A stretch of DNA of 64,000 nt from Argopecten irradians (Eukaryota; Mollusca; Bivalvia; Pectinida; Pectinidae): positions 38,145,882 through 38,209,881 of the forward strand of contig NC_091145.1 of assembly GCF_041381155.1 (NCBI RefSeq), written 5' to 3'. Within the stretch, counting starts at the first letter, position 1; each line of letters starts with the position of its first letter. Positions 13,801 through 28,864 of the stretch are shown here, piece after piece. Below the pieces are notes generated by a model. That model saw nothing but the letters and a program-made list of their open reading frames with translations. It did no database searches and had not been told where the DNA came from. The position numbers and the translations under genes were made by a program.

Positions 13801-16800
13801 TGACTACCATACCTATGATCAATGTTACTACCGTACCCCTTTGACTACCATACCTATGATCAATGTTACTACCGTACCCCTTTGACTACCATACCTATGA
13901 TCAATGTTACTACCGTACCCCTTTGACTACCGTACCTATGATCAATGTTACTACCGTACCCCTTTGACTACCATACCTATGATCAATGTTACTACCGTAC
14001 CCCTTTGACTACCATACCTATGATCAATGTTACTACCGTACCCCTTTGACTACCATACCTATGATCAATGTTACTACCGTACCCCTTTGACTACCGTACC
14101 TATGATCAATGTTACTACCGTACCCTTTGACTACCATACCTATGATCAATGTTTACTACCGTACCCCTTTGACTACCGTACCTATGATCAATGTTACTAC
14201 CGTACCCCTTTGACTACCGTACCTATGATCAATGTTACTACCGTACCCCTTTGACTACCATACCTATGGTCAATGTTACTACCGTACCCCTTTGACTACC
14301 ATACCTATGATCAATGTTACTACCGTACCCCTTTGACTACCATACCTATGATCAATGTTACTACCGTACCCCTTTGACTACCGTACCTATGATCAATGTT
14401 ACTACCGTACCCCTTTGACTACCATACCTATGATCAATGTTACTACCGTACCCCTTTGACTACCATACCTATGATCAATGTTACTACCGTACCCCTTTGA
14501 CTACCGTACCTATGGTCAATGTTACTACCGTACCCCTTTGACTACCGTACCTATTCAATGTTACTACCGTACCCCTTTGACTACCATACCTATGGTCAAT
14601 GTTACTACCGTACCCCTTTGACTACCATACCTATGATCAATGTTACTACCGTACCCCTTTGACTACCGTACCTATGATCAATGTTACTACCGTACCCCTT
14701 TGACTACCATACCTATGATCAATGTTACTACCGTACCCCTTTGACTACCGTACCTATGATCAATGTTACTACCGTACCCCTTTGACTACCATACCTATGA
14801 TCAATGTTACTACCGTACCCCTTTGACTACCGTACCTATGATCAATGTTACTACCGTACCCCTTTGACTACCATACCTATGATCAATGTTACTACCGTAC
14901 CCCTTTGACTACCATACCTATGGTCAATGTTACTACCGTACCCCTTTGACTACCATACCTATGGTCAATGTTACTACCGTACCCCTTTGACTACCGTACC
15001 TATGATCAATGTTACTACCGTACCCCTTTGACTACCGTACCTATGATCAATGTTACTACCGTACCCCTTTGACTACCATACCTATGATCAATGTTACTAC
15101 CGTACCCCTTTGACTACCATACCTATGATCAATGTTACTACCGTACCCCTTTGACTACCATACCTATGATCAATGTTACTACCGTACCCCTTTGACTACC
15201 GTACCTATGATCAATGTTACTACCGTACCCCTTTGACTACCATACCTATGATCAATGTTACTACCGTACCCCTTTGACTACCATACCTATGGTCAATGTT
15301 ACTACCGTACCTCTTTGACTACCGTACCTATGATCAATGTTACTACCGTACCCCTTTGACTACCATACCTATGATCAATGTTACTACCGTACCCCTTTGA
15401 CTACCGTACCTATGATCAATGTTACTACCGTACCCCTTTGACTACCATACCTATGGTCAATGTTACTACCGTACCCTTTGACTACCATACCTATGATCAA
15501 TGTTACTACCGTACCCCTTTGACTACCATACCTATGGTCAATGTTACTACCGTACCCCTTTGACTACCGTACCTATGATCAATGTTACTACCGTACCCCT
15601 TTGACTATCGTACCTATGGTCAATGTTACTACCGTACCCCTTTGACTACCATACCTATGATCAATGTTACTACCGTACCCCTTTGACTACCGTACCTATG
15701 ATCAATGTTACTACCGTACCCCTTTGACTACCATACCTATGGTCAATGTTACTACCGTACCCCTTTGACTACCATACCTATGATCAATGTTACTACCGTA
15801 CCCCTTTGACTACCGTACCTATGATCAATGTTACTACCGTACCCCTTTGACTACCATACCTATGATCAATGTTACTACCGTACCCCTTTGACTACCATAC
15901 CTATGATCAATGTTACTACCGTACCCCTTTGACTACCATACCTATGATCAATGTTACTACCGTACCCCTTTGACTACCGTACCTATGATCAATGTTACTA
16001 CCGTACCCCTTTGACTACCATACCTATGGTCAATGTTACTACCGTACCCCTTTGACTACCATACCTATGATCAATGTTACTACCGTACCCCTTTGACTAC
16101 CATACCTATGATCAATGTTACTACCGTACCCCTTTGACTACCGTACCTATGATCAATGTTACTACCGTACCCCTTTTACTACCATACCTATGATCAATGT
16201 TACTACTGTACCTCTTTGACTACCATACCTATGATCAATGTTACTACCGTACCCCTTTGACTATCGTATCTATGGTCAATGTTACTACCGTACCCCTTTG
16301 ACTACCGTACCTATGATCAATGTTACTACCGTACCCCTTTGACTACCATACCTATGATCAATGTTACTACCGTACCCCTTTGACTACCGTACCTATGATC
16401 AATGTTACTACCGTACCGTACCCCTTTGACTACCGTACCTATGATCAATGTTACTACCGTACCCCTTTGACTACCGTACCTATGATCAATGTTACTACCG
16501 TACCCCTTTGACTACCGTACCTATGATCAATGTTACTACCGTACCCCTTTGACTACCGTACCTATGATCAATGTTACTACCGTACCCCTTTGACTACCGT
16601 ACCTATGATCAATGTTACTACCGTACCCCTTTGACTACCATACCTATGGTCAATGTTACTACCGTACCCCTTTGACTACCATACCTATGATCAATGTTAC
16701 TACCGTACCCCTTTGACTACCGTACCTATGATCAATGTTACTACCGTACCTCTTTGACTACCATACCTATGATCAATGTTACTACCGTACCCCTTTGACT

Positions 16801-19800
16801 ACCGTACCTATGGTCAATGTTACTACCGTACCCCTTTGACTACCGTACCTATGATCAATGTTACTACCGTACCCCTTTGACTACCATACCTATGATCAAT
16901 GTTACTACCGTACCCCTTTGACTACCATACCTATGATCAATGTTACTACCGTACCCCTTTGACTACCATACCTATGATCAATGTTACTACCGTACCCCTT
17001 TGACTACCATACCTATGATCAATGTTACTACCGTACCCCTTTGACTATCATACCTATGATCAATGTTACTACCGTACCCCTTTGACTACCGTACCTATGA
17101 TCAATGTTACTACCGTACCCCTTTGACTATCATACCTATGGTCAATGTTACTACCGTACCCCTTTGACTACCGTACCTATGATCAATGTTACTACCGTAC
17201 CCCTTTGACTACCGTACCTATGATCAATGTTACTACCGTACCTCTTTGACTACCGTACCTATGATCAATGTTACTACCGTACCTCTTTGACTACCATACC
17301 TATGTCAATTATACCGTACCTTGCTACTACCTATGTCAATGTTACTACCGTACCCCTTTGACTACCATACCTATGATCAATGTTACTACCGTACCCCTTT
17401 GACTACCATACCTATGTCAATGTTACTACCGTACCCCTTTGACTACCGTACCTATGATCAATGTTACTACCGTACCCCTTTGACTACCATACCTATGGTC
17501 AATGTTACTACCGTACCCCTTTGACTACCGTACCTATGATCAATGTTACTACCGTACCCCTTTGACTACCGTACCTATGATCAATGTTACTACCGTACCC
17601 CTTTGACTATCATACCTATGATCAATGTTACTACCGTACCCCTTTGACTACCATACCTATGATCAATGTTACTACCGTACCCCTTTGACTACCGTACCTA
17701 TGATCAATGTTACTACCGTACCCCTTTGACTATCATACCTATGGTCAATGTTACTACCGTACCCCTTTGACTACCGTACCTATGATCAATGTTACTACCG
17801 TACCCCTTTGACTACCATACCTATGATCAATGTTACTACCGTACCCCTTTGACTACCATACCTATGGTCAATGTTACTACCGTACCCCTTTGACTACTAC
17901 CTATGATCAATGTTACTACCGTACCCCTTTGACTACCATACCTATGATCAATGTTACTACCGTACCCCTTTGACTACCATACCTATGATCAATGTTACTA
18001 CCGTACCCCTTTGACTACCATACCTATGATCAATGTTACTACCGTACCCCTTTGACTACCGTACCTATGATCAATGTTACTACCGTACCCCTTTGACTAT
18101 CATACCTACATGTATGTATGGTCAATGTTACTACCGTACCCCTTTGACTACCATACCTATGATCAATGTTACTACCGTACCTCTTTGACTACCGTACCTA
18201 TGATCAATGTTACTACCGTACCCCTTTGACTACCATACCTATGGTCAATGTTACTACCGTACCCCTTTGACTACCATACCTATGATCAATGTTACTACCG
18301 TACCCCTTTGACTACCATACCTATGATCAATGTTACTACCGTACCCCTTTGACTACCATACCTATGGTCAATGTTACTACCGTACCCCTTTGACTACCGT
18401 ACCTATGATCAATGTTACTACCGTACCCCTTTGACTACCATACCTATGATCAATGTTACTACCGTACCCCTTTGACTACCGTACCTATGATCAATGTTAC
18501 TACCGTACCCCTTTGACTACCATACCTATGATCAATGTTACTACCGTACCCCTTTGACTACCGTACCTATGATCAATGTTACTACCGTACCCCTTTGACT
18601 ACCATACCTATGGTCAATGTTACTACCGTACCCCTTTGACTACCGTACCTATGATCAATGTTACTATCGTACCCCTTTGACTATCATACCTATGGTCAAT
18701 GTTACTACCGTACCCCTTTGACTACCGTACCTATGATCAATGTTACTACCGTACCCCTTTGACTACCATACCTATGATCAATGTTACTACCGTACCCCTT
18801 TGACTACCATACCTATGATCAATGTTACTACCGTACCCCTTTGACTACCGTACCTATGATCAATGTTACTACCGTACCCCTTTGACTACCATACCTATGA
18901 TCAATGTTACTACCGTACCCCTTTGACTACCATACCTATGATCAATGTTACTACCGTACCCCTTTGACTACCATACCTATGATCAATGTTACTACCGTAC
19001 CCCTTTGACTACCATACCTATGATCAATGTTACTACCGTACCCCTTTGACTACCATACCTATGGTCAATGTTACTACCGTACCCCTTTGACTACCGTACC
19101 TATGATCAATGTTACTACCGTACCCCTTTGACTACCATACCTATGGTCAATGTTACTACCGTACCCCTTTGACTACCGTACCTATGATCAATGTTACTAC
19201 CGTACCCCTTTGACTACCATACCTATGATCAATGTTACTACCGTACCCCTTTGACTACCATACCTATGTCAATGTTACTACGTACCCTTTGACTACATAC
19301 CTATGGTCAATGTTACTACCGTACCCCTTTGACTACCGTACCTATATGGTCAATGTTACTACCGTACCCCTTTGACTACCGTACCTATGATCAATGTTAC
19401 TACCGTACCCCTTTGACTACCGTACCTATGGTCAATGTTACTACCGTACCCCTTTGACTACCATACCTATGATCAATGTTACTACCGTACCCCTTTGACT
19501 ACCGTACCTATGATCAATGTTACTACCGTACCCCTTTGACTATCATACCTATGATCAATGTTACTACCGTACCCCTTTGACTACCGTACCTATGATCAAT
19601 GTTACTACCGTACCCCTTTGACTACCATACCTATGATCAATGTTACTACCGTACCCCTTTGACTACCGTACCTATGATCAATGTTACTACCGTACCTCTT
19701 TTACTATCATACCTATGATCAATGTTACTACCGTACCGCTTTTACTATCATACCTATGATCAATGTTACTACCGTACCCCTTTGACTACCATACCTATGA

Positions 19801-22800
19801 TCAATGTTACTACCGTACCCCTTTGACTACCATACCTATGATCAATGTTACTACCGTACCCCTTTGACTACCATACCTATGATCAATGTTACTACCGTAC
19901 CCCTTTGACTACCGTACCTATGATCAATGTTACTACCGTACCCCTTTGACTACCGTACCTATGATCAATGTTACTACCGTACCCCTTTGACTACCGTACC
20001 TATGATCAATGTTACTACCGTACCCCTTTGACTATCATACCTATGATCAATGTTACTACCGTACCCCTTTGACTACCATACCTATGGTCAATGTTACTAC
20101 CGTACCCCTTTGACTACCGTACCTATGATCAATGTTACTACCGTACCCCTTTGACTATCATACCTATGATCAATGTTACTACCGTACCCCTTTGACTACC
20201 ATACCTATGGTCAATGTTACTACCGTACCCTTTGACTACTACCTATGATCAATGTTACTACCGTACCCTTTGACTATCTACTATGTCAATGTTACTACCG
20301 TACCCTTTGACTACGTACCTATGTCAATGTTACTACCGTACCCCTTTGACTACCATACCTATGATCAATGTTACTACCGTACCCCTTTGACTACCGTACC
20401 TATGATCAATGTTACTACCGTACCCCTTTGACTACCGTACCTATGATCAATGTTACTACCGTACCCCTTTGACTACCGTACCTATGATCAATGTTACTAC
20501 CGTACCCCTTTGACTACCGTACCTATGATCAATGTTACTACCGTACCCCTTTGACTACCATACCTATGATCAATGTTACTACCGTACCCCTTTGACTACC
20601 ATACCTATGATCAATGTTACTACCGTACCCCTTTGACTACCATACCTATGATCAATGTTACTACCGTACCCCTTTGACTACCGTACCTATGATCAATGTT
20701 ACTACCGTACCCCTTTGACTACCATACCTATGATCAATGTTACTACCGTACCCCTTTGACTACCGTACCTATGATCAATGTTACTACCGTACCCCTTTGA
20801 CTACCGTCTTTGTTACTACCGTACCCCTTTGACTACCATACCTATGATCAATGTTACTACCGTACCCCTTTGACTACCGTACCTATGATCAATGTTACTA
20901 CCGTACCCCTTTGACTACCGTACCTATGATCAATGTTACTACCGTACCCCTTTGACTACCATACCTATGATCAATGTTACTACCGTACCCCTTTGACTAT
21001 CATACCTATGATCAATGTTACTACCGTACCCCTTTGACTACCATACCTATGATCAATGTTACTACCGTACCTCTTTGACTACCGTACCTATGATCAATGT
21101 TACTACTGTACCCCTTTGACTACCGTACCTATGGTCAATGTTACTACCGTACCCCTTTGACTATCATACCTATGGTCAATGTTACTACCGTACCCCTTTG
21201 ACTACCATACCTATGGTCAATGTTACTACCGTACCCCTTTGACTACCGTACCTATGATCAATGTTACTACCGTACCCCTTTGACTACCATACCTATGATC
21301 AATGTTACTACCGTACCCCTTTGACTACCATACCTATAATCAATGTTACTACCGTACCCCTTTGACTACCGTACCTATGATCAATGTTACTACCGTACCC
21401 CTTTGACTACCATACCTATGATCAATGTTACTACCGTACCCCTTTGACTACCGTACCTATGATCAATGTTACTACCGTACCCTTTGACTACCGTACCTAT
21501 GATCAATGTTACTACCGTACCCCTTTGACTACCTACCTATGATCAATGTTACTACCGTACCCCTTTGACTACCATACCTATGATCAATGTTACTACCGTA
21601 CCCCTTTGACTACCGTACCTATGATCAATGTTACTACCGTACCCCTTTGACTACCATACCTATGATCAATGTTACTACCGTACCCCTTTGACTACCATAC
21701 CTATGATCAATGTTACTACCGTACCCCTTTGACTACCGTACCTATGATCAATGTTACTACCGTACCCCTTTGACTACCATACCTATGATCAATGTTACTA
21801 CCGTACCCCTTTGACTACCATACCTATGGTCAATGTTACTACCGTACCCCTTTGACTACCATACCTATGGTCAATGTTACTACCGTACCCCTTTGACTAC
21901 CGTACCTATGATCAATGTTACTACCGTACCCCTTTGACTACCGTACCTATGATCAATGTTACTACCGTACCCCTTTGACTACCATACCTATGATCAATGT
22001 TACTACCGTACCCCTTTGACTATCATACCTATGATCAATGTTACTACCGTACCCCTTTGACTACCATACCTATGATCAATGTTACTACCGTACCCCTTTG
22101 ACTACCATACCTATGATCAATGTTACTACCGTACCCCTTTGACTACCATACCTATGATCAATGTTACTACCGTACCCCTTTGACTACCATACCTATGATC
22201 AATGTTACTACCGTACCTCTTTGACTACCATACCTATGGTCAATGTTACTACCGTACCCTTTGACTACCATACCTATGGTCAATGTTACTACCGTACCCC
22301 TTTGACTACCGTACCTATGATCAATGTTACTACCGTACCCCTTTGACTACCGTACCTATGATCAATGTTACTACCGTACCCCTTTGACTACCGTACCTAT
22401 GATCAATGTTACTACCGTACCCCTTTGACTACCATACCTATGATCAATGTTACTACCGTACCCCTTTGACTACCGTACCTATGATCAATGTTACTACCGT
22501 ACTCCTTTGACTACTGTACCTATGGTCAATGTTACTACCGTACCCCTTTGACTACCATACCTATGATCAATGTTACTACCGTACCCCTTTGACTACTGTA
22601 CCTATGATCAATGTTACTACCGTACCCCTTTGACTATCATACCTATGGTCAATGTTACTACCGTACCCCTTTGACTATCATACCTATGATCAATGTTACT
22701 ACCGTACCCCTTTGACTACCATACCTATGATCAATGTTACTACCGTACCCCTTTGACTACCATACCTATGATCAATGTTACTACCGTACCCCTTTGACTA

Positions 22801-25800
22801 CCGTACCTATGATCAATGTTACTACCGTACCCCTTTGACTACCGTACCTATGATCAATGTTACTACCGTACCCCTTTGACTACCGTACCTATGATCAATG
22901 TTACTACCGTACCCCTTTGACTACCATACCTATGATCAATGTTACTACCGTACCCCTTTGACTACCGTACCTATGATCAATGTTACTACCGTACCCCTTT
23001 GACTACCATACCTATGATCAATGTTACTACCGTACCCCTTTGACTACCATACCTATGATCAATGTTACTACCGTACCCTTTGACTACCTACCTATGATCA
23101 ATGTTACTACCGTACCCCTTTGACTACCATACCTATGATCAATGTTACTACCGTACCCCTTTGACTACCGTACCTATGATCAATGTTACTACCGTACCCC
23201 TTTGACTACCATACCTATGATCAATGTTACTACCGTACCCCTTTGACTACCATACCTATGATCAATGTTACTACCGTACCCCTTTGACTACCGTACCTAT
23301 GATCAATGTTACTACCGTACCCCTTTGACTATCATACCTATGATCAATGTTACTACCGTACCCCTTTGACTACCATACCTATGATCAATGTTACTACCGT
23401 ACCTCTTTGACTACCGTACCTATGATCAATGTTACTACCGTACCTCTTTGACTACCATACCTATGGTCAATGTTACTACCGTACCCCTTTGACTACAGTA
23501 CCTATGATCAATGTTACTACCGTACCCCTTTGACTACCATACCTATGATCAATGTTACTACCGTACCCCTTTGACTACCATACCTATGATCAATGTTACT
23601 ACCGTACCCCTTTGACTACCATACCTATGATCAATGTTACTACCGTACCCCTTTGACTACCATACCTATGATCAATGTTACTACCGTACCCCTTTGACTA
23701 CCATACCTATGATCAATGTTACTACCGTACCCCTTTGACTACCGTACCTATGATCAATGTTACTACCGTACCCCTTTGACTACCGTACCTACCGTACCCC
23801 TTTGACTATCATACCTATGATCAATGTTACTACCGTACCCCTTTGACTACCATACCTATGATCAATGTTACTACCGTACCCCTTTGACTACCATACCTAT
23901 GATCAATGTTACTACCGTACCCCTTTGACTACCGTACCTATGATCAATGTTACTACCGTACCCCTTTGACTATCATACCTATGATCAATGTTACTACCGT
24001 ACCTCTTTGACTACCATACCTATGATCAATGTTACTACCGTACCCCTTTGACTATCATACCTATGATCAATGTTACTACCGTACCCCTTTGACTACCATA
24101 CCTATGATCAATGTTACTACCGTACCCCTTTGACTACCATACCTATGGTCAATGTTACTACCGTACCCCTTTGACTACCGTACCTATGATCAATGTTACT
24201 ACCGTACCCCTTTGACTACCATACCTATGATCAATGTTACTACCGTACCCCTTTGACTACCATACCTATGATCAATGTTACTACCGTACCCCTTTGACTA
24301 CCGTACCTATGATCAATGTTACTACCGTACCCTTTGACTACCATACCTATGATCAATGTTACTACCGTACCCCTTTGACTACCGTACCTATGATCAATGT
24401 TACTACCGTACCCCTTTGACTACCGTACCTATGATCAATGTTACTACCGTACCCCTTTGACTACCGTACCTATGATCAATGTTACTACCGTACCTCTTTG
24501 ACTACCATACCTATGGTCAATGTTACTACCGTACCCCTTTGACTACCATACCTATGATCAATGTTACTACCGTACCCCTTTGACTACCATACCTATGATC
24601 AATGTTACTACCGTACCCCTTTGACTACCATACCTATGGTCAATGTTACTACCGTACCCCTTTGACTATGACTACCGTACCTATGATCAATGTTACTACC
24701 GTACCCCTTTGACTACCATACCTATGATCAATGTTACTACCGTACCCCTTTGACTACCGTACCTATGGTCAATGTTACTACCGTACCCCTTTGACTACCG
24801 TACCTATGATCAATGTTACTACCGTACCCCTTTGACTACCATACCTATGATCAATGTTACTACCGTACCCCTTTGACTACCATACCTATGATCAATGTTA
24901 CTACCGTACCCCTTTGACTACCATACCTATGATCAATGTTACTACCGTACCCCTTTGACTACCGTACCTATGATCAATGTTACTACCGTACCCCTTTGAC
25001 TACCATACCTATGATCAATGTTACTACCGTACCTCTTTGACTACTACCATACCTATGATCAATGTTACTACCGTACCCCTTTGACTACCATACCTATGAT
25101 CAATGTTACTACCGTACCCCTTTGACTACCATACCTATGATCAATGTTACTACCGTACCCCTTTGACTATCATACCTATGGTCAATGTTACTACCGTACC
25201 CCTTTGCACTTCATGTAACTATACGTACCTGTACCTATGATCAATGTTACTACCGTACCCCTTTGACTACCATACCTATGATCAATGTTACTACCGTACC
25301 CCTTTGACTACCGTACCTATGATCAATGTTACTACCGTACCCCTTTGACTACCATACCTATGATCAATGTTACTACCGTACCCCTTTGACTACCGTATAC
25401 TATGGTCAATGTTACTACCGTACCCCTTTGACTACCGTACCTATGATCAATGTTACTACCGTACCCCTTTGACTACTACCTATGATCAATGTTACTACCG
25501 TACCCCTTTGACTACCATACCTATGATCAATGTTACTACCGTACCCCTTTGACTACCATACCTATGATCAATGTTACTACCGTACCCCTTTGACTACCAT
25601 ACCTATGATCAATGTTACTACCGTACCCCTTTGACTACCATACCTATGATCAATGTTACTACCGTACCCCTTTGACTACCGTACCTATGATCAATGTTAC
25701 TACCGTACCCCTTTGACTACATACCTATGATCAATGTTACTACCGTACCCCTTTGACTACGTACCTATGATCAATGTTACTACCGTACCCCTTTGACTAC

Positions 25801-28367
25801 CGTACCTATGATCAATGTTACTACCGTACCCCTTTGACTACTACCTATGATCAATGTTACTACCGTACCCCTTTGACTACCATACCTATGATCAATGTTA
25901 CTACCGTACCCTTTGACTACCTACTATGTCAATGTTACTACCGTACCCTTTGACTACCATACCTATGATCAATGTTACTACCGTACCCCTTTGACTATCA
26001 TACCTATGGTCAATGTTACTACCGTACCCCTTTGACTACCGTACCTATGATCAATGTTACTACCGTACCCCTTTGACTACCGTACCTATGATCAATGTTA
26101 CTACCGTACCCCTTTGACTATTACATCTATGGTCAATGTTACTACCGTACCCCTTTGACTATCATACCTACATGTATGGTCAATGTTACTACCGTACCCC
26201 TTTGACTACCATACCTATGATCAATGTTACTACCGTACCCCTTTGACTACCGTACCTATGGTCAATGTTACTACCGTACCCCTTTGACTACCATACCTAT
26301 GATCAATGTTACTACCGTACCCCTTTGACTACCGTACCTATGATCAATGTTACTACCGTACCCCTTTGACTACCGTACCTATGATCAATGTTACTACCGT
26401 ACCCCTTTGACTACCATACCTATGATCAATGTTACTACCGTACCCCTTTGACTACCGTCTTTGACTACATGTATGGTCAATGTTACTACCGTACCCCTTT
26501 GACTACCATACCTATGATCAATGTTACTACCGTACCCCTTTGACTACCGTACCTATGATCAATGTTACTACCGTACCCCTTTGACTACCGTACCTATGAT
26601 CAATGTTACTACCGTACCCCTTTGACTACCGTACCTATGATCAATGTTACTACCGTACCCCATTGACTACCATACCTATGATCAATGTTACTACTGTACC
26701 TCTTTGACTACCATACCTATAATCAATGTTACTACTGTACCCCTTTGACTACCGTCTTTGACTACAGTACCTATGGTCAATGTTACTACCGTACCCCTTT
26801 GACTACCGTCTTTGATACCGTACCTATGATCAATGTTACTACCGTACCCCTTTGACTACCATACCTATGATCAATGTTACTACCGTACCCCTTTGACTAC
26901 CGTACCTATGGTCAATGTTACTACCGTACCCCTTTGACTATCATACCTACATGTATGGTCAATGTTACTACCGTACCCCTTTGACTACAGTACCTATGGT
27001 CAATGTTACTACCGTACCCCTTTGACTACCGTACCTATGATCAATGTTACTACCGTACCCCTTTGACTACCGTACCTATGATCAATGTTACTACCGTACC
27101 CCTTTGACTACCGTACCTATGATCAATGTTACTACCGTACCCCTTTGACTACCGTACCTATGATCAATGTTACTACCGTACCCCTTTGACTACCATACCT
27201 ATGATCAATGTTACTACCGTACCCCTTTGACTACCATACCTATGGTCAATGTTACTACCGTACCCCTTTGACTACCATACCTATGATCAATGTTACTACC
27301 GTACCCCTTTGACTACCGTACCTATGATCAATGTTACTACCGTACCCCTTTGACTACCGTACCTATGATCAATGTTACTACCGTACCCCTTTGACTACCG
27401 TACCTATGATCAATGTTACTACCGTACCCCTTTGACTACCGTACCTATGATCAATGTTACTACCGTACCCCTTTGACTACCGTACCTATGGTCAATGTTA
27501 CTACCGTACCCCTTTGACTACCGTACCTATGGTCAATGTTACTACCGTACCCCTTTGACTACCGTACCTATGATCAATGTTACTACCGTACCCCTTTGAC
27601 TATACATCTATGGTCAATGTTACTACCGTACCCCTTTGACTACCATACCTATGATCAATGTTATTACCGTACCCCTTTGACTACCATACCTATGATCAAT
27701 GTTACTACCGTACCTCTTTGACTACCATACCTATGATCAATGTTACTACCGTACCCCTTTGACTACCGTACCTATGGTCAATGTTACTACCGTACCCCTT
27801 TGACTACCGTACCTATGATCAATGTTACTACCGTACCCCTTTGACTACCATACCTATGATCAATGTTACTACCGTACCCCTTTGACTACCGTACCTATGG
27901 TCAATGTTACTACCGTACCCCTTTGACTATCATACCTACATGTATGGTCAATGTTACTACCGTACCTATTTGACTACCATACCTATGATCAATGTTACTA
28001 CCGTATCCCTTTGACTACCGTACCTATGGTCAATGTTACTACCGTACCCCTTTGACTACGATACCTATGATCAATGTTACTACCGTACCCCTTTGACTAC
28101 CATACCTATGATCAATGTTACTACCGTATCCCTTTGACTACCGTACCTATGGTCAATGTTACTACCGTACCCCTTTGACTACCATACCTATGATCAATGT
28201 TACTACCGTACCCCTTTGACTACCATACCTATGATCAATGTTACTACCGTACCCCTTTGACTACCATACCTATGATCAATGTTACTACCGTACCCCTTTG
28301 ACTACCATACCTATGATCAATGTTACTACTGTACCTCTTTGACTACCGTACCTATGGTCAATGTTAC
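10822..28367. repeat. 17.5-kb satellite array, 41-bp unit, about 428 copies
   Basis: One continuous array with a 41-bp period, for example 11041 to 11082. Each unit has two halves starting with the same ACTACCGTACC-type block: a 17-bp half ending CCCCTTTG and a 24-bp half holding TATGATCAATGTT. Most variation sits at two places: GATCAA versus GGTCAA, and CCATACC versus CCGTACC, TCATACC or TCGTACC. Copies are otherwise nearly identical over the whole array, implying recent homogenisation. Rare indels change unit length. Because 41 is not a multiple of three, every frame meets a TGA stop within a few units. A centromeric or heterochromatic role is possible but not shown. Confidence 0.98.
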
Positions 28368-28745
28368 AGTACTGCCTGACATATTTTTGTTGTTTTGTTC
28401 TACGCCACGCCATATAGTATGTTTTCAATGTTTTGAGGGTTTCGTTGCAAAAGCCTTTTCATTGCAAATAGCAGTACCCTACTCAGGTTTTTCTGTGATA
28501 GAACCACCAGAAAAATACTTTTGAAAATCCTTTAATTCATTCGTACTCTTTTATTTATAATTTCAGAAGTACCTTTGTACATGTGTCGCTGTTGTTGAAC
28601 ATTTCATCATTACAGTATAAAAATAATTTATTATTATCAATGGAGTATACTTCTCGAACTGTAGATATGTATATTACTCGAATGCGTCCTGTTAGATTTC
28701 GACTAGCTAAAATCCACGAGATATAACAGGTAAATATCTACTTAC
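28368..28745. other. right flank of the large satellite
   Basis: AT-rich sequence directly after the last 41-bp unit. On the minus strand it contains an AATAAA near 28545-28560 and a possible short terminal coding piece just downstream of the candidate exon at 28746-28864. Otherwise nothing is recognisable. Confidence 0.4.
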
Positions 28746-28864
28746 ATCGTGCATTGTTGGATGCCCACGTTTATAAATGCGTTCTTGTTGTGGTACGTCT
28801 TTCTTATTTTCTTGTACAATTTTGTCAATGGCATTCTCCAGTTTTCTTTCTATATTCCATAATC
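28746..28864 (-). CDS. candidate internal exon, unknown protein
   Basis: On the minus strand a 119-bp block lies between a good acceptor (pyrimidine-rich, ending TTTTTAG) and a strong donor (GTAAGT). It is open in one frame, entering with two bases of a codon and leaving at a codon boundary. It encodes 39 charged residues including ERKLENAIDKIVQEN and KRGHPTMHD, with the look of a soluble helix. If translation resumes after the next AG, a stop follows within a few codons, and an AATAAA lies near 28550. Its entry phase matches the exit phase of the exon at 32867-33046, so it may be a later exon of that gene. I do not recognise a family. Confidence 0.35.

Noticed and set aside
14027..28524. Several 61-81-codon open frames in the 41-bp satellite with the same Tyr/Pro-rich peptides
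   Set aside because: They appear where the 41-bp period or a 40-bp variant happens to skip the regular TGA. The peptides only echo the satellite, and there is no promoter, splice or codon-bias evidence.
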